19,090 nucleotides of DNA from NCBI GenBank assembly GCA_003221075.1, contig QHUF01000059.1, positions 1 to 19,090 on the forward strand. The letters are read 5' to 3'. The translations under genes and the position numbers were made by a program. Positions 1-8,325 of this stretch are shown here, in pieces. Position 1 is the first letter of the stretch; each line of letters opens with the position of its first letter. The notes beneath the pieces are model-generated. The model searched no databases. It saw only the letters and a program-made list of their open reading frames with translations, and was not told where the DNA came from. The stretch is from Gemmatimonadota bacterium. GTDB taxonomy: Bacteria > Gemmatimonadota > Gemmatimonadetes > Gemmatimonadales > GWC2-71-9.

Positions 1-1024
1 CGTGCCCCAGCCGCTCCACTAACGACGGATCGGCGGCCAGCGCCAGCATCCGGTCGGTGAGCGCCAAGACGTCGCCATGCGGCACGAGATAGCCCGTTTC
101 ACCATTCTGCACCGACTCCCGTAGCCCTGGGCTGTCCGAGGCCAGCGCCGCCGTGCCGCAGGCGGCGGCCTCGACGTTCGTGATACCCCATCCCTCCTTT
201 GGACTCGGGAATACGACCGCCCAGGCACGGCGCAACAAGCGCCGCTTCTCCTCCTCCGGCACGTAACCCAGGAATCGGACCGCGTCGCTCACCCGGTGTT
301 CGGCAGCCAGCCGCTCGAGCCGGGGCCGATCGTCGCCTTGGCCGCAGATGTCCAGCGTAATGTCGGGGCGTGCGGTACGCGCGGCGGCAACCGCACGGAT
401 CGCAAATTCCACTCCTTTATAACGCTTCAATCGGCCCAGGTACAAGAACGTTGGGCGTTCGGCGTGCGGCGTAGCCGGGTCAGGCCGATACAATGTGGAA
501 TCTACGCCTGGATGAATCACGACAACGTGCTGACTCGGCACGCCTCGCCGCACGAGATCGTCGCGCGTGCTCTCGGAAATGGCGTGAAATCCCGCGTTCT
601 TGTACACCCAGGGAATCGGCCGCTCCGCCGCCCATACCACCGTCGCGATGGGAACGCTGGCCTCGGCGAACGCCGTGGTTCCGAACAGATGTGGCACGAT
701 CGCCACGAACGGCAGCCGTGTCAGCGTCGGAAGAAAGAGCGGAACCTTGTTGATGTCCTCGACGACCACGTCGAACGGCGTCTCGCGCAGCGCCCGCCGC
801 ACTGCGCCGCGGGCGCTCACGGCGAAGCTGTGTCGACCACCGATGCGTGTGACGTGGATCCCGTCCACCAGAACCTGGGACACACAGGCGGGCCAGCCGC
901 TCGCGATGAGGCGGACGTCGTGCCCCCACTTGGCGATCCGACCGAACAGCTCGTGGAGATGGATTTCGGCGCCACCGGCCTGAGGATTCTCCCGATCGTT
1001 CCAGTTGACGAGCAGAATTCTCAC
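1..1024 (-). CDS. Family 4 glycosyltransferase (GT-B), C-terminus cut by window edge
   Basis: A retaining GT-B glycosyltransferase that would move a sugar from a nucleotide-sugar donor to a glycan or lipid acceptor at the cytoplasmic membrane face. The acceptor cannot be told. The N-terminal domain opens MRILLVNWNDRENPQAGGAE; the Gly-Gly-Ala-Glu loop is typical of GT4 enzymes. The C-terminal domain shows FLYLGRLKRYKGVEFAI, DICGQGDD, VRFLGYVPEEEK and the E-x7-E donor signature PKEGWGITNVEAAACG. Some 341 codons are visible, so about 30 to 60 residues lie beyond base 1. The start is GTG at 1024-1022, giving a 4-base GTGA overlap with the nusB stop, so translation is probably coupled. It is the last visible gene of the argS-rib-nusB run; its role there is not obvious. 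The frame is intact throughout. Confidence 0.88.
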   Translation of the reverse strand, partial: MRILLVNWNDRENPQAGGAEIHLHELFGRIAKWGHDVRLIASGWPACVSQVLVDGIHVTRIGGRHSFAVSARGAVRRALRETPFDVVVEDINKVPLFLPTLTRLPFVAIVPHLFGTTAFAEASVPIATVVWAAERPIPWVYKNAGFHAISESTRDDLVRRGVPSQHVVVIHPGVDSTLYRPDPATPHAERPTFLYLGRLKRYKGVEFAIRAVAAARTARPDITLDICGQGDDRPRLERLAAEHRVSDAVRFLGYVPEEEKRRLLRRAWAVVFPSPKEGWGITNVEAAACGTAALASDSPGLRESVQNGETGYLVPHGDVLALTDRMLALAADPSLVERLGH

Positions 1025-1434
1025 AGCGCGCCGGTCTCACGCGCCACCGTATCGAGCACGCCATTGATGAAGCCGGGCGCACGCGATCCGGCAAACCAGT
1101 GGGCGAGCTTCACCGCCTCATCGATGACGACGCGGGACGGCGTGGACGCCTCGTCGAGCTCGGCGAGCGCGAGTCGGAGGATGTTGCGCTCCACGACGCC
1201 CACGCGCTCGAGCCGCCAGTGCTCCGCGGCATCCGCGATTCGTCGATCGAATTCGGGGAGCCCGGCGATGGCCTTGGCGGCAAGATCGGCGCCGCGATCG
1301 TAACCCTTCGGCGCGCCGCCGTAGATCACCGCGACACGAGCGACCACGGTCTCAATCGTCGGTCCGCCGGAAAGCTCCCACGCGTATAGCAGCTGGAGCG
1401 CGCGCGCGCGCGCCTTAGTCTCGGGACGCTGCAC
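1021..1434 (-). CDS. nusB: Transcription antitermination factor NusB
   Basis: NusB pairs with NusE (ribosomal protein S10) and binds boxA RNA in rRNA leaders to suppress premature termination. The protein is 137 residues, the usual family length. It has the expected all-helical pattern: an Arg-rich N-terminus (ETKARARALQLLYAWELSGG), a central ADAAEHWRLERVGVVERNIL and the C-terminal VVIDEAVKLAHWFAGSRAPGFINGVLD region. The start chosen is GTG at 1434-1432, with GAGAGG a few bases upstream, 20 bases inside the end of ribH. Longer in-frame extensions read only the ribH antisense-like frame and look non-coding. Placement directly after ribH is a common bacterial arrangement. A (GC)8 tract lies in codons 7 to 13. 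Confidence 0.93.
   Translation of the reverse strand: MQRPETKARARALQLLYAWELSGGPTIETVVARVAVIYGGAPKGYDRGADLAAKAIAGLPEFDRRIADAAEHWRLERVGVVERNILRLALAELDEASTPSRVVIDEAVKLAHWFAGSRAPGFINGVLDTVARETGAL
1398..1413. repeat. (GC)8 alternating purine-pyrimidine tract
   Basis: Sixteen bases of perfect GC alternation inside the 5' end of nusB, encoding the ARARA part of its Arg-rich N-terminus, a few bases from the ribH stop. Such tracts can adopt Z-DNA and are prone to two-base slippage. It may simply reflect Ala/Arg codons in a GC-rich genome. Confidence 0.9.
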
Positions 1435-1888
1435 CGAGCCTCTCAAGCGCGTCGGCGGTCTCGAGGGCCGCATGCACCGCCTCGGCACCTTTGCTGACCC
1501 GCGCCAACGCCTGAGTCTCGGTCTCCGTGGTGAGCACGCCGAACCCGACCGCGATGCGATGAGCCAGCGCGACGTTGCCGAGGCCGCGCGCGGTCTCACC
1601 CGCGACGTATTCGAAGTGCGGCGTCTCGCCGCGAATCACGCATCCCAGCGCCACGATCGCGTCGAACCGCTCGCTGACGGCCGCCGCCTCCGCCAGCACG
1701 GGGAGCTCGAAGGCGCCCGGCGCCCACGTGACTTCGACGTTCGCATCCGCGATGCCGCTGCGGCGCAGCGCTTCCCGCGCGCCGTCGAGGAGCTTCGCGG
1801 TGATGTTCTCGTGAAAGCGACTCACGATGATCGCCACACGCCGCTGGCGGTTGGAGGTGCGCGCCGCGGAGGGTGCTCGGTGTGGCAC
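1415..1888 (-). CDS. ribH: 6,7-dimethyl-8-ribityllumazine synthase
   Basis: Lumazine synthase condenses 5-amino-6-ribitylamino-uracil with 3,4-dihydroxy-2-butanone 4-phosphate, the penultimate riboflavin step. It usually assembles into pentamers or icosahedral shells. Family marks in order are VAIIVSRFHENIT (about residues 18-30), WAPGAFELP, ALGCVIRGETPHFEYV with the catalytic His, and GVLTTETETQAL. Length is 157, normal for the family. The start is GTG at 1888-1886, two bases after the ribBA stop. It leaves about 16 residues before the first strand, as in known homologues. No strong Shine-Dalgarno is visible, so coupling to ribBA is likely. The gene's 3' end overlaps nusB by 20 bases. Confidence 0.96.
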   Translation of the reverse strand: MPHRAPSAARTSNRQRRVAIIVSRFHENITAKLLDGAREALRRSGIADANVEVTWAPGAFELPVLAEAAAVSERFDAIVALGCVIRGETPHFEYVAGETARGLGNVALAHRIAVGFGVLTTETETQALARVSKGAEAVHAALETADALERLGAASRD

Positions 1889-1890
1889 GA

Positions 1891-3096
1891 TCAGTGAGTG
1901 AGGAAGTGGCCGAGCTTGTCCCGCTTGACGTCGAGGTACGCCCGATTCTCATCCGACGGCGCCGGTACGATCGGCAGCCGCTCGACGATCTCGAGTCCGT
2001 AGCCTTCGAGGCCCACCAGCTTCATCGGATTGTTCGTCAGGACGCGGATCGAAGACAAGCCGAGGTCGAGCAGGATTTGCGCACCGATGCCGTAATTCCG
2101 CAGGTCGGGCTTGAAGCCGAGCTTCTCGTTCGCGGTGACGGTATCGTGGCCCTGGTCCTGAAGCTCGTACGCCTTGAGCTTGTTCAAGAGACCGATGCCG
2201 CGTCCCTCCTGATCGAGATAGACGACGACTCCGGCGCCCGCCTCCGCGATCATCCGCATCGCGCTGTGCAGCTGCCAGCCGCAGTCGCAGCGCGCCGAGC
2301 CGAAGACGTCGCCGGTCAGACACTTGGAGTGCATCCGCACCAGGACCTGCTGCTTTCCTGCGACATCGCCGTGCACGAGCGCAATGTGCTCCGCTTCATC
2401 CACGTCGTTGCGGTAGCCGATGATCCGGAATTCGCCGAAGGGCGTCGGGAGCCGGGCCTCGGCCACGCGATGGACCAAGCGCTCGTGCTTCAGGCGGTAG
2501 GCGACGAGCTGGGCGACCGTGATGAAGGTCAGCCCATGGTTTTTGGCGAACCGTTCGAGGTCGGGGCGGCGCGCCATCGAGCCATCGGCATTGAGGATCT
2601 CGCAGATGACGCCGGCGGGATACAGCCCGGCGAGCCGTGCGAGGTCGATGCTCGCTTCGGTCTGGCCGACGCGCTGCAGCACGCCACCGGGACGCGCGCG
2701 CAACGGGAAGATGTGGCCGGGGCGCCGCAGGTCGCTCGGCACCGTCGCGGGGTCGATCGCGACGCGGACCGTCGCGGCGCGGTCCGCGGCCGAGATTCCC
2801 GTCGTGACGCCGAACCGCGCCGCCGCGTCGATGCTGACCGTGAACGCGGTCTCGTGCGATTCACTGTTGTGTTCGGTCATCTGCGGCAGGCCGAGGGCGT
2901 GGCAGCGGTCGGGCGTCAGCGGCATGCAGATCAGCCCGCGGGCGTGCGTCGCCATGAAGTTGATCATCGAGGGGCTAACCTTTTCGGCGGCGCCGATCAG
3001 GTCTCCCTCGTTCTCGCGCCGCTCGTCATCCGCTACGATGACGAGCTTGCCCGCGCGAATATCCGCAATCGCTTGTTCTACTGCGCTGAACGACAT
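1891..3096 (-). CDS. ribBA: Bifunctional 3,4-dihydroxy-2-butanone 4-phosphate synthase / GTP cyclohydrolase II
   Basis: It supplies both riboflavin precursors: the RibB domain turns ribulose 5-phosphate into dihydroxybutanone phosphate plus formate, and the RibA domain opens GTP. RibB (about residues 1-200) has ADDERRENEGDLI, HARGLIC, TTGISAADRA, RRPGHIFPL and TEASIDLARLAG. RibA (about 205-401) has the zinc ligands Cys259, Cys270 and Cys272 with the 11 and 2 residue spacing of the family, then DQEGRGIGLLNKLKAY, LRNYGIGAQIL and LTNNPMKLVGLEGYGL. Both active sites look complete. The ATG at 3096 has GAGG just upstream and lies inside the last 19 bases of ribE. Length 401 is typical for a fused RibBA. 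Confidence 0.97.
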   Translation of the reverse strand: MSFSAVEQAIADIRAGKLVIVADDERRENEGDLIGAAEKVSPSMINFMATHARGLICMPLTPDRCHALGLPQMTEHNSESHETAFTVSIDAAARFGVTTGISAADRAATVRVAIDPATVPSDLRRPGHIFPLRARPGGVLQRVGQTEASIDLARLAGLYPAGVICEILNADGSMARRPDLERFAKNHGLTFITVAQLVAYRLKHERLVHRVAEARLPTPFGEFRIIGYRNDVDEAEHIALVHGDVAGKQQVLVRMHSKCLTGDVFGSARCDCGWQLHSAMRMIAEAGAGVVVYLDQEGRGIGLLNKLKAYELQDQGHDTVTANEKLGFKPDLRNYGIGAQILLDLGLSSIRVLTNNPMKLVGLEGYGLEIVERLPIVPAPSDENRAYLDVKRDKLGHFLTH

Positions 3097-3665
3097 AGCT
3101 GCCTCACGTACTTTCCAAGAACATCGGCCTCGACGTGCACCCGATCACCGCTCGCGAGCTTTCCCAATGTCGTATGCTCGCGCGTGAACGGTACCAACGA
3201 CACCTGCACGATTCTGTCCTCTGCGAGCGCGTTCACGGTGAGGCTCACGCCATCCACCGTGACTGCACCATGGAGCACCGTCGTCTCCGCGACTTCGGGC
3301 GGGACGCGAATATCCACGAGCATCGCGTCATCGACTTCGGCGACTCCTTCCACCGTGCCCACGCCGTCGACATGGCCCTGCACGAAATGCCCACCAAACC
3401 GGTCGCCGGCTCGCAGCGCACGCTCCAAATTGACGGCTCGACCCTTTTGCCACTCGCGGATCAGGGTCCTGCCGAGCGTCGTCTCCACAGCGTGAACGGT
3501 AAAGGCTCCCTTCACAACCTTCGCGACGGTCAAGCAGGCGCCGTTGACCGCGATGCTCTCGCCCCTCTTCACGCCTTTGTATGACGCCTTTACACGCAGT
3601 TCCACGCCGTTGTTGACGCGCACCGCGTTTATCCTGCCGACCGCGTCTACGATTCCGGTAAACAT
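3078..3665 (-). CDS. ribE: Riboflavin synthase (alpha subunit)
   Basis: It dismutates two 6,7-dimethyl-8-ribityllumazine molecules to riboflavin and the ribitylaminouracil. Two tandem lumazine-binding barrels are visible. The first starts MFTGIVDAVG and has GESIAVNGACLTV. The second contains GGHFVQGHVDGVG at the domain junction, then GAVTVDGVSLTVN and FTREHTTLG, ending with VEADVLGKYV. At 195 residues it is close to the usual 200-215. The ATG at 3665 lies 19 bases inside ribD, and its own 3' end overlaps ribBA by 19 bases. It belongs to the ribD-ribE-ribBA-ribH unit. The symbol ribE is used here for the alpha-type enzyme; it is called ribC in the E. coli scheme. Confidence 0.96.
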   Translation of the reverse strand: MFTGIVDAVGRINAVRVNNGVELRVKASYKGVKRGESIAVNGACLTVAKVVKGAFTVHAVETTLGRTLIREWQKGRAVNLERALRAGDRFGGHFVQGHVDGVGTVEGVAEVDDAMLVDIRVPPEVAETTVLHGAVTVDGVSLTVNALAEDRIVQVSLVPFTREHTTLGKLASGDRVHVEADVLGKYVRQLCRSAQ

Positions 3666-4750
3666 AGCCGCCGATCCAAGACCAATAATGTATCAGAGCC
3701 CAGCGGACGCCGCTCCACGACCACCCAGCGCGGCGCGTCGGCGAGCGGAGATGCCGGAATCCCGGCAAAAGCGGCCACCGCACCCTCACCGAGCCACACC
3801 GGCGACTGCACCCAGTAGAGACGATCCACCAGGCCTTCGGCCAGCAGCTTGGCGCCGAGTGCTCCCCCGCCCTCACATAACAACGACTGGATCCCGGCGA
3901 GCCGCAGCTGCGCGAACGCTTGCGCCAGGGTCTCGGGGCGGAAGACGCGCACGCCGTTTCCCTCGAGCACCGACACGTTCGAAATCGGCGCCTCGGGCGA
4001 TGCCATGACCCAGGTCGGCACTTCGCGCGCCGTCTGAACCAGCGACACACCGAGGTTGAGCATCGCGCGCCGGTCGAAGACGATGCGCACGGGAGGTTTG
4101 CGCGGAGTGAGCCCGCGCGCCGTGAGCTGCGGGTTGTCCATCAGCGCCGTAGTGCCACCCACGGCGATCGCGTCGAATCCCGCGCGCAGCCAATGGACGT
4201 GATCGCGCGCCTCGGGTCCGGAGATCCATTGCGAGCGGCCGCCCGCGTCCGCGATGCGGCCGTCGATCGACGTCGCGAGCTTGAGGGCCACGAAGGGGCG
4301 GTCGGTCTGTTGCCGAGTAAAAAGGAACGGCGCGTTCAGCGCGGCAGCTTCTTCGGTGAGCGGGCCGATCTGCGTTTCGATACCGGCGCGCTTCAACACT
4401 TCGACACCGCCGCGCGCTTCCGCATCGGGATCGCGCACCGCGGCGACGACGCGCCGGACACCGGCCGCGCGGATCGCATCGGTGCACGGCGGCGTCTTGC
4501 CGTGATGCGCGCACGGTTCGAGGCTGACCACCAGCGTCGCTCCGCGTGCCTTCTCGCCCGCGGCGTGCAGCGCGGCGAGCTCGGCATGCGGGCCGCCAAA
4601 TTCGGCGTGCCATCCTTCCGCGACCGTCTCGTCGCCGCGCAGCACCACCGCGCCGACGAGCGGATTGGGGGACACGCGACCCCATCCGCGCCACGCGAGC
4701 TCGAGCGCGTGTCGCATCGCCGCCAGCTCGGCCCCGTTATCTCTCTTCAA
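3647..4750 (-). CDS. ribD: Bifunctional riboflavin deaminase/reductase RibD
   Basis: It deaminates the pyrimidine from GTP cyclohydrolase II and then reduces its ribosyl side chain with NADPH. The N-terminal cytidine-deaminase-like domain has SPNPLVGAVV, the His-Ala-Glu catalytic motif at about 55-57, and the zinc ligands Cys80 and Cys89 in EPCAHHGKTPPCTDAI. The reductase domain has RPFVALKLATSIDGRIA, QWISGPEAR, FDAIAVGGTTALMDNPQLTARG and LLCEGGGALGAKLL. Length is 367. The start is uncertain. TTG at 4750-4748 overlaps purM by 14 bases and gives the N-terminal length seen in homologues. An ATG at 4717-4715 would trim 11 residues and leave a short N-terminus. Neither has a strong Shine-Dalgarno. 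The end overlaps ribE by 19 bases. Confidence 0.95.
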   Translation of the reverse strand: MKRDNGAELAAMRHALELAWRGWGRVSPNPLVGAVVLRGDETVAEGWHAEFGGPHAELAALHAAGEKARGATLVVSLEPCAHHGKTPPCTDAIRAAGVRRVVAAVRDPDAEARGGVEVLKRAGIETQIGPLTEEAAALNAPFLFTRQQTDRPFVALKLATSIDGRIADAGGRSQWISGPEARDHVHWLRAGFDAIAVGGTTALMDNPQLTARGLTPRKPPVRIVFDRRAMLNLGVSLVQTAREVPTWVMASPEAPISNVSVLEGNGVRVFRPETLAQAFAQLRLAGIQSLLCEGGGALGAKLLAEGLVDRLYWVQSPVWLGEGAVAAFAGIPASPLADAPRWVVVERRPLGSDTLLVLDRRLCLPES

Positions 4751-5762
4751 ACCGCACCACAGGCTTGCTGCCCGCGCGCACCTCTCCGATGAGCCAGGCC
4801 TGCACCTGCGCGCGCGAGGCCGCGCGCATGGCCGTCTCGACGTCGTCGCGCCCGACGAACGCGATCATCCCGACTCCCAGATTGAACACGCGCCGCATCT
4901 CGTCGCGACTCACCTTGCCGGCGCGCATCAGCACCCGGAACAACGGCGGCCACGGCCAGCTCCCCGTGTCCACGACCGCCTCGACGCCGGGCGGCAGTAC
5001 CCGCACGAGGTTGCCGGCAATCCCGCCGCCGGTCACGTGTGCCAGCGCGTGCACGTCGTCGAGCAGCGGCCGCAGCGCCGGCGCGTAGCTGCGATGCACG
5101 GCCAGGAGCACCTCCCGCACCGACTGCCCCGTCTCGGGGAATGGATCGTCGATGCCGAGTTTCATCGACTCGAACACGATCTTGCGGGCCAGGGTGTAGC
5201 CGTTGGTGTGCAGCCCGGTGGATGCGTAGCCGATGAGCTGGTCGCCGGCGGTCACACGATCGCCGTGCAGCGCCTTGTCTTCCTCCACCACGCCGACGAT
5301 CGAGCCCGCCAGGTCGTAGTGGCCCGGCTGGTACAGATCCGGCATCTGCGCCGTCTCGCCGCCGGCCAGGGTCATCTCGTGCGCGCGGCAGCCGCGGGCC
5401 ACGCCGCCGACGATCTGTGCTGCGATCTCCGGCACGAGATTTCCCGTCGCGATGTAGTCGAGAAAAGCGAGCGGCGCGGCGCCGTGGACCAGAATGTCGT
5501 TGACCGAGTGATTCACGAGGTCTTCACCGACGGTGTCGTGAATCCCCGCCGCGGCGGCGACGAGCACTTTGGACCCGACGCCGTCGGTCGACATCACCAG
5601 GACGGGCTTCTTGTAGCCCTCGGGCACGCGGACCATGCCGCCAAACCCACCGACGGCGCCGCGCGCGAGCGACGTGCGCGTCGCCCGCACCAGCTCGGCG
5701 ATGCGCCGCTTTGCCTCTTCCGCCGTATCGAGCCAGACACCGGCGGCGGCGTATTTGCTCAC
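4737..5762 (-). CDS. purM: Phosphoribosylformylglycinamidine cyclo-ligase (AIR synthetase)
   Basis: It closes the imidazole ring of FGAM using ATP to give AIR, the fifth step of purine synthesis. The ATP-grasp-unrelated PurM fold is evident from VLVMSTDGVGSKVLVA, GEDLVNHSVNDILVHGA, TLAGGETAQMP, YASTGLHTNGYTLAR, LAHVTGGGIAGNL and VFNLGVGM. Its 341 residues match the family. The start is GTG at 5762-5760, overlapping the kinase stop as GTGA; an in-frame stop lies just upstream, so no longer start is possible. Placement between a PfkB kinase and ribD puts purine synthesis next to the GTP-consuming riboflavin pathway. Confidence 0.96.
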   Translation of the reverse strand: MSKYAAAGVWLDTAEEAKRRIAELVRATRTSLARGAVGGFGGMVRVPEGYKKPVLVMSTDGVGSKVLVAAAAGIHDTVGEDLVNHSVNDILVHGAAPLAFLDYIATGNLVPEIAAQIVGGVARGCRAHEMTLAGGETAQMPDLYQPGHYDLAGSIVGVVEEDKALHGDRVTAGDQLIGYASTGLHTNGYTLARKIVFESMKLGIDDPFPETGQSVREVLLAVHRSYAPALRPLLDDVHALAHVTGGGIAGNLVRVLPPGVEAVVDTGSWPWPPLFRVLMRAGKVSRDEMRRVFNLGVGMIAFVGRDDVETAMRAASRAQVQAWLIGEVRAGSKPVVRFEER

Positions 5763-6682
5763 TCCTCACCATCCAGGGAGAAGTGCACCAGGTCACGGAA
5801 GGCTTTGACGCGGCCCTGCACTTCGGGCAGGGTGATGCGCTCGAGCCGCTGGACGCCAAAGGCTTCCACGGCGAGCGATCCCAGGGCCGACCCGTAGACC
5901 ATCGCCCGGCGCAGGTTCGCGAACGCGAGATCGCCGGTACGCGCCACGTGCGCCATGAATCCGCCCGCGAATGCATCGCCGGCGCCGGTGGGGTCGAACA
6001 CTTCCTGGAGCGGGTACGCGGGGACTTTGAACATCGTCGTGGGATCCACGAGCAGCGCGCCATGCTCGCCCTGCTTGATCACGACCATCTTGGGGCCGCG
6101 TCCGAGTATCCAGTGCGCCGCCCGATAAATGTTCCAGTCGCCCGAGAGCTCGCGCGCTTCCGAATCGTTCACCATCAGGATGTCGATGTGCCGCAGCAGC
6201 TGGAGCAGCAGATCCTTCTTGCCTTGAATCCAGTAGTTCATCGTATCGCAGGCGACCAGCTTGGGCTTTTTTACCTGATCGAGGACGTTGAGCTGCAGCT
6301 CCGGATCGATGTTGCCGAGGAAGACGTACTTGGCGTCGCGGAATTTTTCGGGGATGCGTGGTTGGAAGTTGGCGAAGACACCGAGCCGTGTCTCGAGCGT
6401 TTCGCGGCTATTGAGGTCGTAGGAGTAGCGCGCCTTCCAGCGGAACGACTCGCCCGGTTGCCGCTCCACGCCTGCCAGGTCCACGCCGCGCGCCGCCAGT
6501 TTCTTGAGATGATCTTCGGGAAAGTCGCTCCCGACCACGCCGACGACCTGGACGGGAGCCAGCACCGCCCCCGCCATCGCAAAGAACACCGCGGCCCCAC
6601 CGAGCGCGTCGGCGGTCTCGCCGAAGGGCGTGATGACGGAATCCAGCGCGATCGAGCCGACGACGAGTACACCCACGCTCAC
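5759..6682 (-). CDS. PfkB/ribokinase-family carbohydrate kinase
   Basis: An ATP-dependent kinase for a sugar or nucleoside hydroxyl; the substrate cannot be read from sequence. The protein is 307 residues. The N-terminal Gly pair of the substrate loop is in ADALGGAAVFFAMAG (about residues 25-38). VNDSEAREL, the asparagine/metal-region motif, is at about 171-179. The PfkB signature with the anion hole and catalytic Asp is at 230-240 (DPTGAGDAFAG; Asp236). The start is taken as GTG at 6682-6680, forming GTGA with the argS stop; a GTG two codons later is an alternative. It sits between argS and purM, with GTGA overlaps on both sides, so it is almost certainly co-translated. Adenosine, ribose or fructose kinase roles are all possible. 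Confidence 0.88.
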   Translation of the reverse strand: MSVGVLVVGSIALDSVITPFGETADALGGAAVFFAMAGAVLAPVQVVGVVGSDFPEDHLKKLAARGVDLAGVERQPGESFRWKARYSYDLNSRETLETRLGVFANFQPRIPEKFRDAKYVFLGNIDPELQLNVLDQVKKPKLVACDTMNYWIQGKKDLLLQLLRHIDILMVNDSEARELSGDWNIYRAAHWILGRGPKMVVIKQGEHGALLVDPTTMFKVPAYPLQEVFDPTGAGDAFAGGFMAHVARTGDLAFANLRRAMVYGSALGSLAVEAFGVQRLERITLPEVQGRVKAFRDLVHFSLDGEE

Positions 6683-8325
6683 ATCCGTTCCGGGGCGCGA
6701 ATCCCCAAGAGTGAAAGGCCATTCGCGAGCACCTGTTGGACCGCGCGCGCGAGCACGAGCCGGGCCGCTTCCTCCGGCTCCCCCAACACGCGGTACTTGT
6801 GATACCACGCGTGCGCCAACCGGGCCAGTCCCTCGAGATAAGTCGTGATGCGATTTGGCTCCAGCGCAGCCGCTGCGCGCTGCACCATCTCCGGAAAGTC
6901 GGCCAGCTCTTTGACCAGCTCGATCTCTTCCGGCTGCGTGAGCAGCGCCAGATCGACGCCCGCACCCGTCCCCGAGTCCGGCTCGCGCGAAGCAACGCGG
7001 AAGATGCCGCTCATGCGAGCGTGCGCCATCTGGACGTAGAAGACCGGATTCTCTTCGGTCTGGCTCTTGGCGAGGTCGACGTCGAACACGAAGTGCGTGT
7101 CGCTTTTCCTCATGAGAAAGAAGTAGCGCACCGCATCGCGCCCGACTTCATCCACCAGATCGCGGATCGTCATGTAGCTGCCGGCGCGCTTGGAGATTTT
7201 TACTTCTTCGCCGCCCTTCATCACGGTTACCATCTGATGCAACACGTACTCCGGATAACCCTCGGGAATCCCCATCTCCAGCGCCTGCAGCCCCACGCGC
7301 ACCCGCCGCACGGTCCCGTGGTGGTCCGCGCCCTGCACGTTGATGGCGCGGGAAAAACCGCGCTCCCACTTGGTGACGTGGTACGCGACGTCCGGGACGA
7401 AGTACGTATAGTCGCCGCCCTTTTCCGCGCTCTTGCGCATCACGCGGTCCTTGTCGTCGCCAAAGTCGGTGGTGCGGAGCCAGCGGGCGCCATCCTTCTC
7501 GTACGTATGCCCGGCGGCAACCAGGCGCGCTTCGGTCTCATCGACCTTGCCGCTGGTGTAGAGCGCGGACTCGAGCGCGTAGACGTCGAACCGCACGCCA
7601 AACGCCTGCAGATCGCGATCCTGCTCTTCGCGGAGCGCGTCGACGGCAAAGCGCCGAACCGTGTCGAGATTCTTCCCCGCAGGATCCTCTTTGTGCGCGG
7701 CGACGTAGCGTTCCGCGATTTCGCGAATGTACTCGCCGTGATAACCGCCCTCCGGAATATCGACGCTCTTGCCGCTGAGCTGCGCAATGCGCGCCTGCAC
7801 GCTGCGCGCGAGGTTCGCGATCTGGCCGCCGCCGTCGTTGTAGTAGAACTCTCGCGTCACCTTCCAGCCGGTCCATTCCAGCAGCGCGGCGATGGCATCA
7901 CCCAACGCGGCCTGACGACCATGACCGACATGCAGCGGTCCCGTCGGATTTGCCGAGACAAATTCGACATTGACGGGCCGCCGGTTCCCAACGGCAGCGC
8001 GCCCGTACGCCGCCCCTGCGGCGAGGATCGTGGGCAGAGCACCCACCACCTCTGCTGTCTCGAGGAAAAAGTTGATGAACCCCGGCCCCGCAATTTCGGT
8101 TTTGCGAACCAGGCCCCGTGGCAGCTCGATCGTTGCCACGAGCCGCTCCGCGATGGCGCGCGGCTTTTGACCGAGAGTCTTTGCCAGGGCTAGCGCGAGG
8201 TTGGTTGCAAGATCGCCGTGGGTGGGATCGCGCGGGCGCTCGAGCGCGACGTCGACACCGGGGGGCGCGCCCAGTCGTGACGCCGCGTGTGCCAGCGCCG
8301 CACGGATCGTCTCGAGTGCCGTCAC
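6679..8325 (-). CDS. argS: Arginyl-tRNA synthetase
   Basis: Class I synthetase that charges tRNA-Arg and needs bound tRNA for amino-acid activation. The N-terminal Add1-like domain (THGDLATNLALALAK, GPGFINFFL) precedes the catalytic core. The HIGH signature appears as HVGH at 132-135 inside NPTGPLHVGHGRQAALGD, and the YNDGGGQI stretch follows. As in most ArgRS a canonical KMSK is replaced; here the loop reads KISKRAGSYMTI. The C-terminal DALR anticodon-binding domain runs from about residue 430, containing YVQMAHARMSGIF, and ends at ERM. Length is 548, slightly short but normal. The start is GTG at 8325, giving a GTGA overlap with the upstream zinc-ribbon gene. A longer in-frame extension exists but is low-quality sequence. 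Confidence 0.96.
   Translation of the reverse strand: MTALETIRAALAHAASRLGAPPGVDVALERPRDPTHGDLATNLALALAKTLGQKPRAIAERLVATIELPRGLVRKTEIAGPGFINFFLETAEVVGALPTILAAGAAYGRAAVGNRRPVNVEFVSANPTGPLHVGHGRQAALGDAIAALLEWTGWKVTREFYYNDGGGQIANLARSVQARIAQLSGKSVDIPEGGYHGEYIREIAERYVAAHKEDPAGKNLDTVRRFAVDALREEQDRDLQAFGVRFDVYALESALYTSGKVDETEARLVAAGHTYEKDGARWLRTTDFGDDKDRVMRKSAEKGGDYTYFVPDVAYHVTKWERGFSRAINVQGADHHGTVRRVRVGLQALEMGIPEGYPEYVLHQMVTVMKGGEEVKISKRAGSYMTIRDLVDEVGRDAVRYFFLMRKSDTHFVFDVDLAKSQTEENPVFYVQMAHARMSGIFRVASREPDSGTGAGVDLALLTQPEEIELVKELADFPEMVQRAAAALEPNRITTYLEGLARLAHAWYHKYRVLGEPEEAARLVLARAVQQVLANGLSLLGIRAPERM

Noticed and set aside
1873..3495. Long plus-strand open frame of 540 codons opposite ribBA and ribE
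   Set aside because: Antisense shadow in GC-rich DNA. The minus strand has complete, motif-bearing riboflavin genes and the plus-strand product shows no recognisable domain.
4700..4800. FMN riboswitch before ribD
   Set aside because: ribD starts inside purM, so there is no leader, and no RFN-like conserved stem set was seen.
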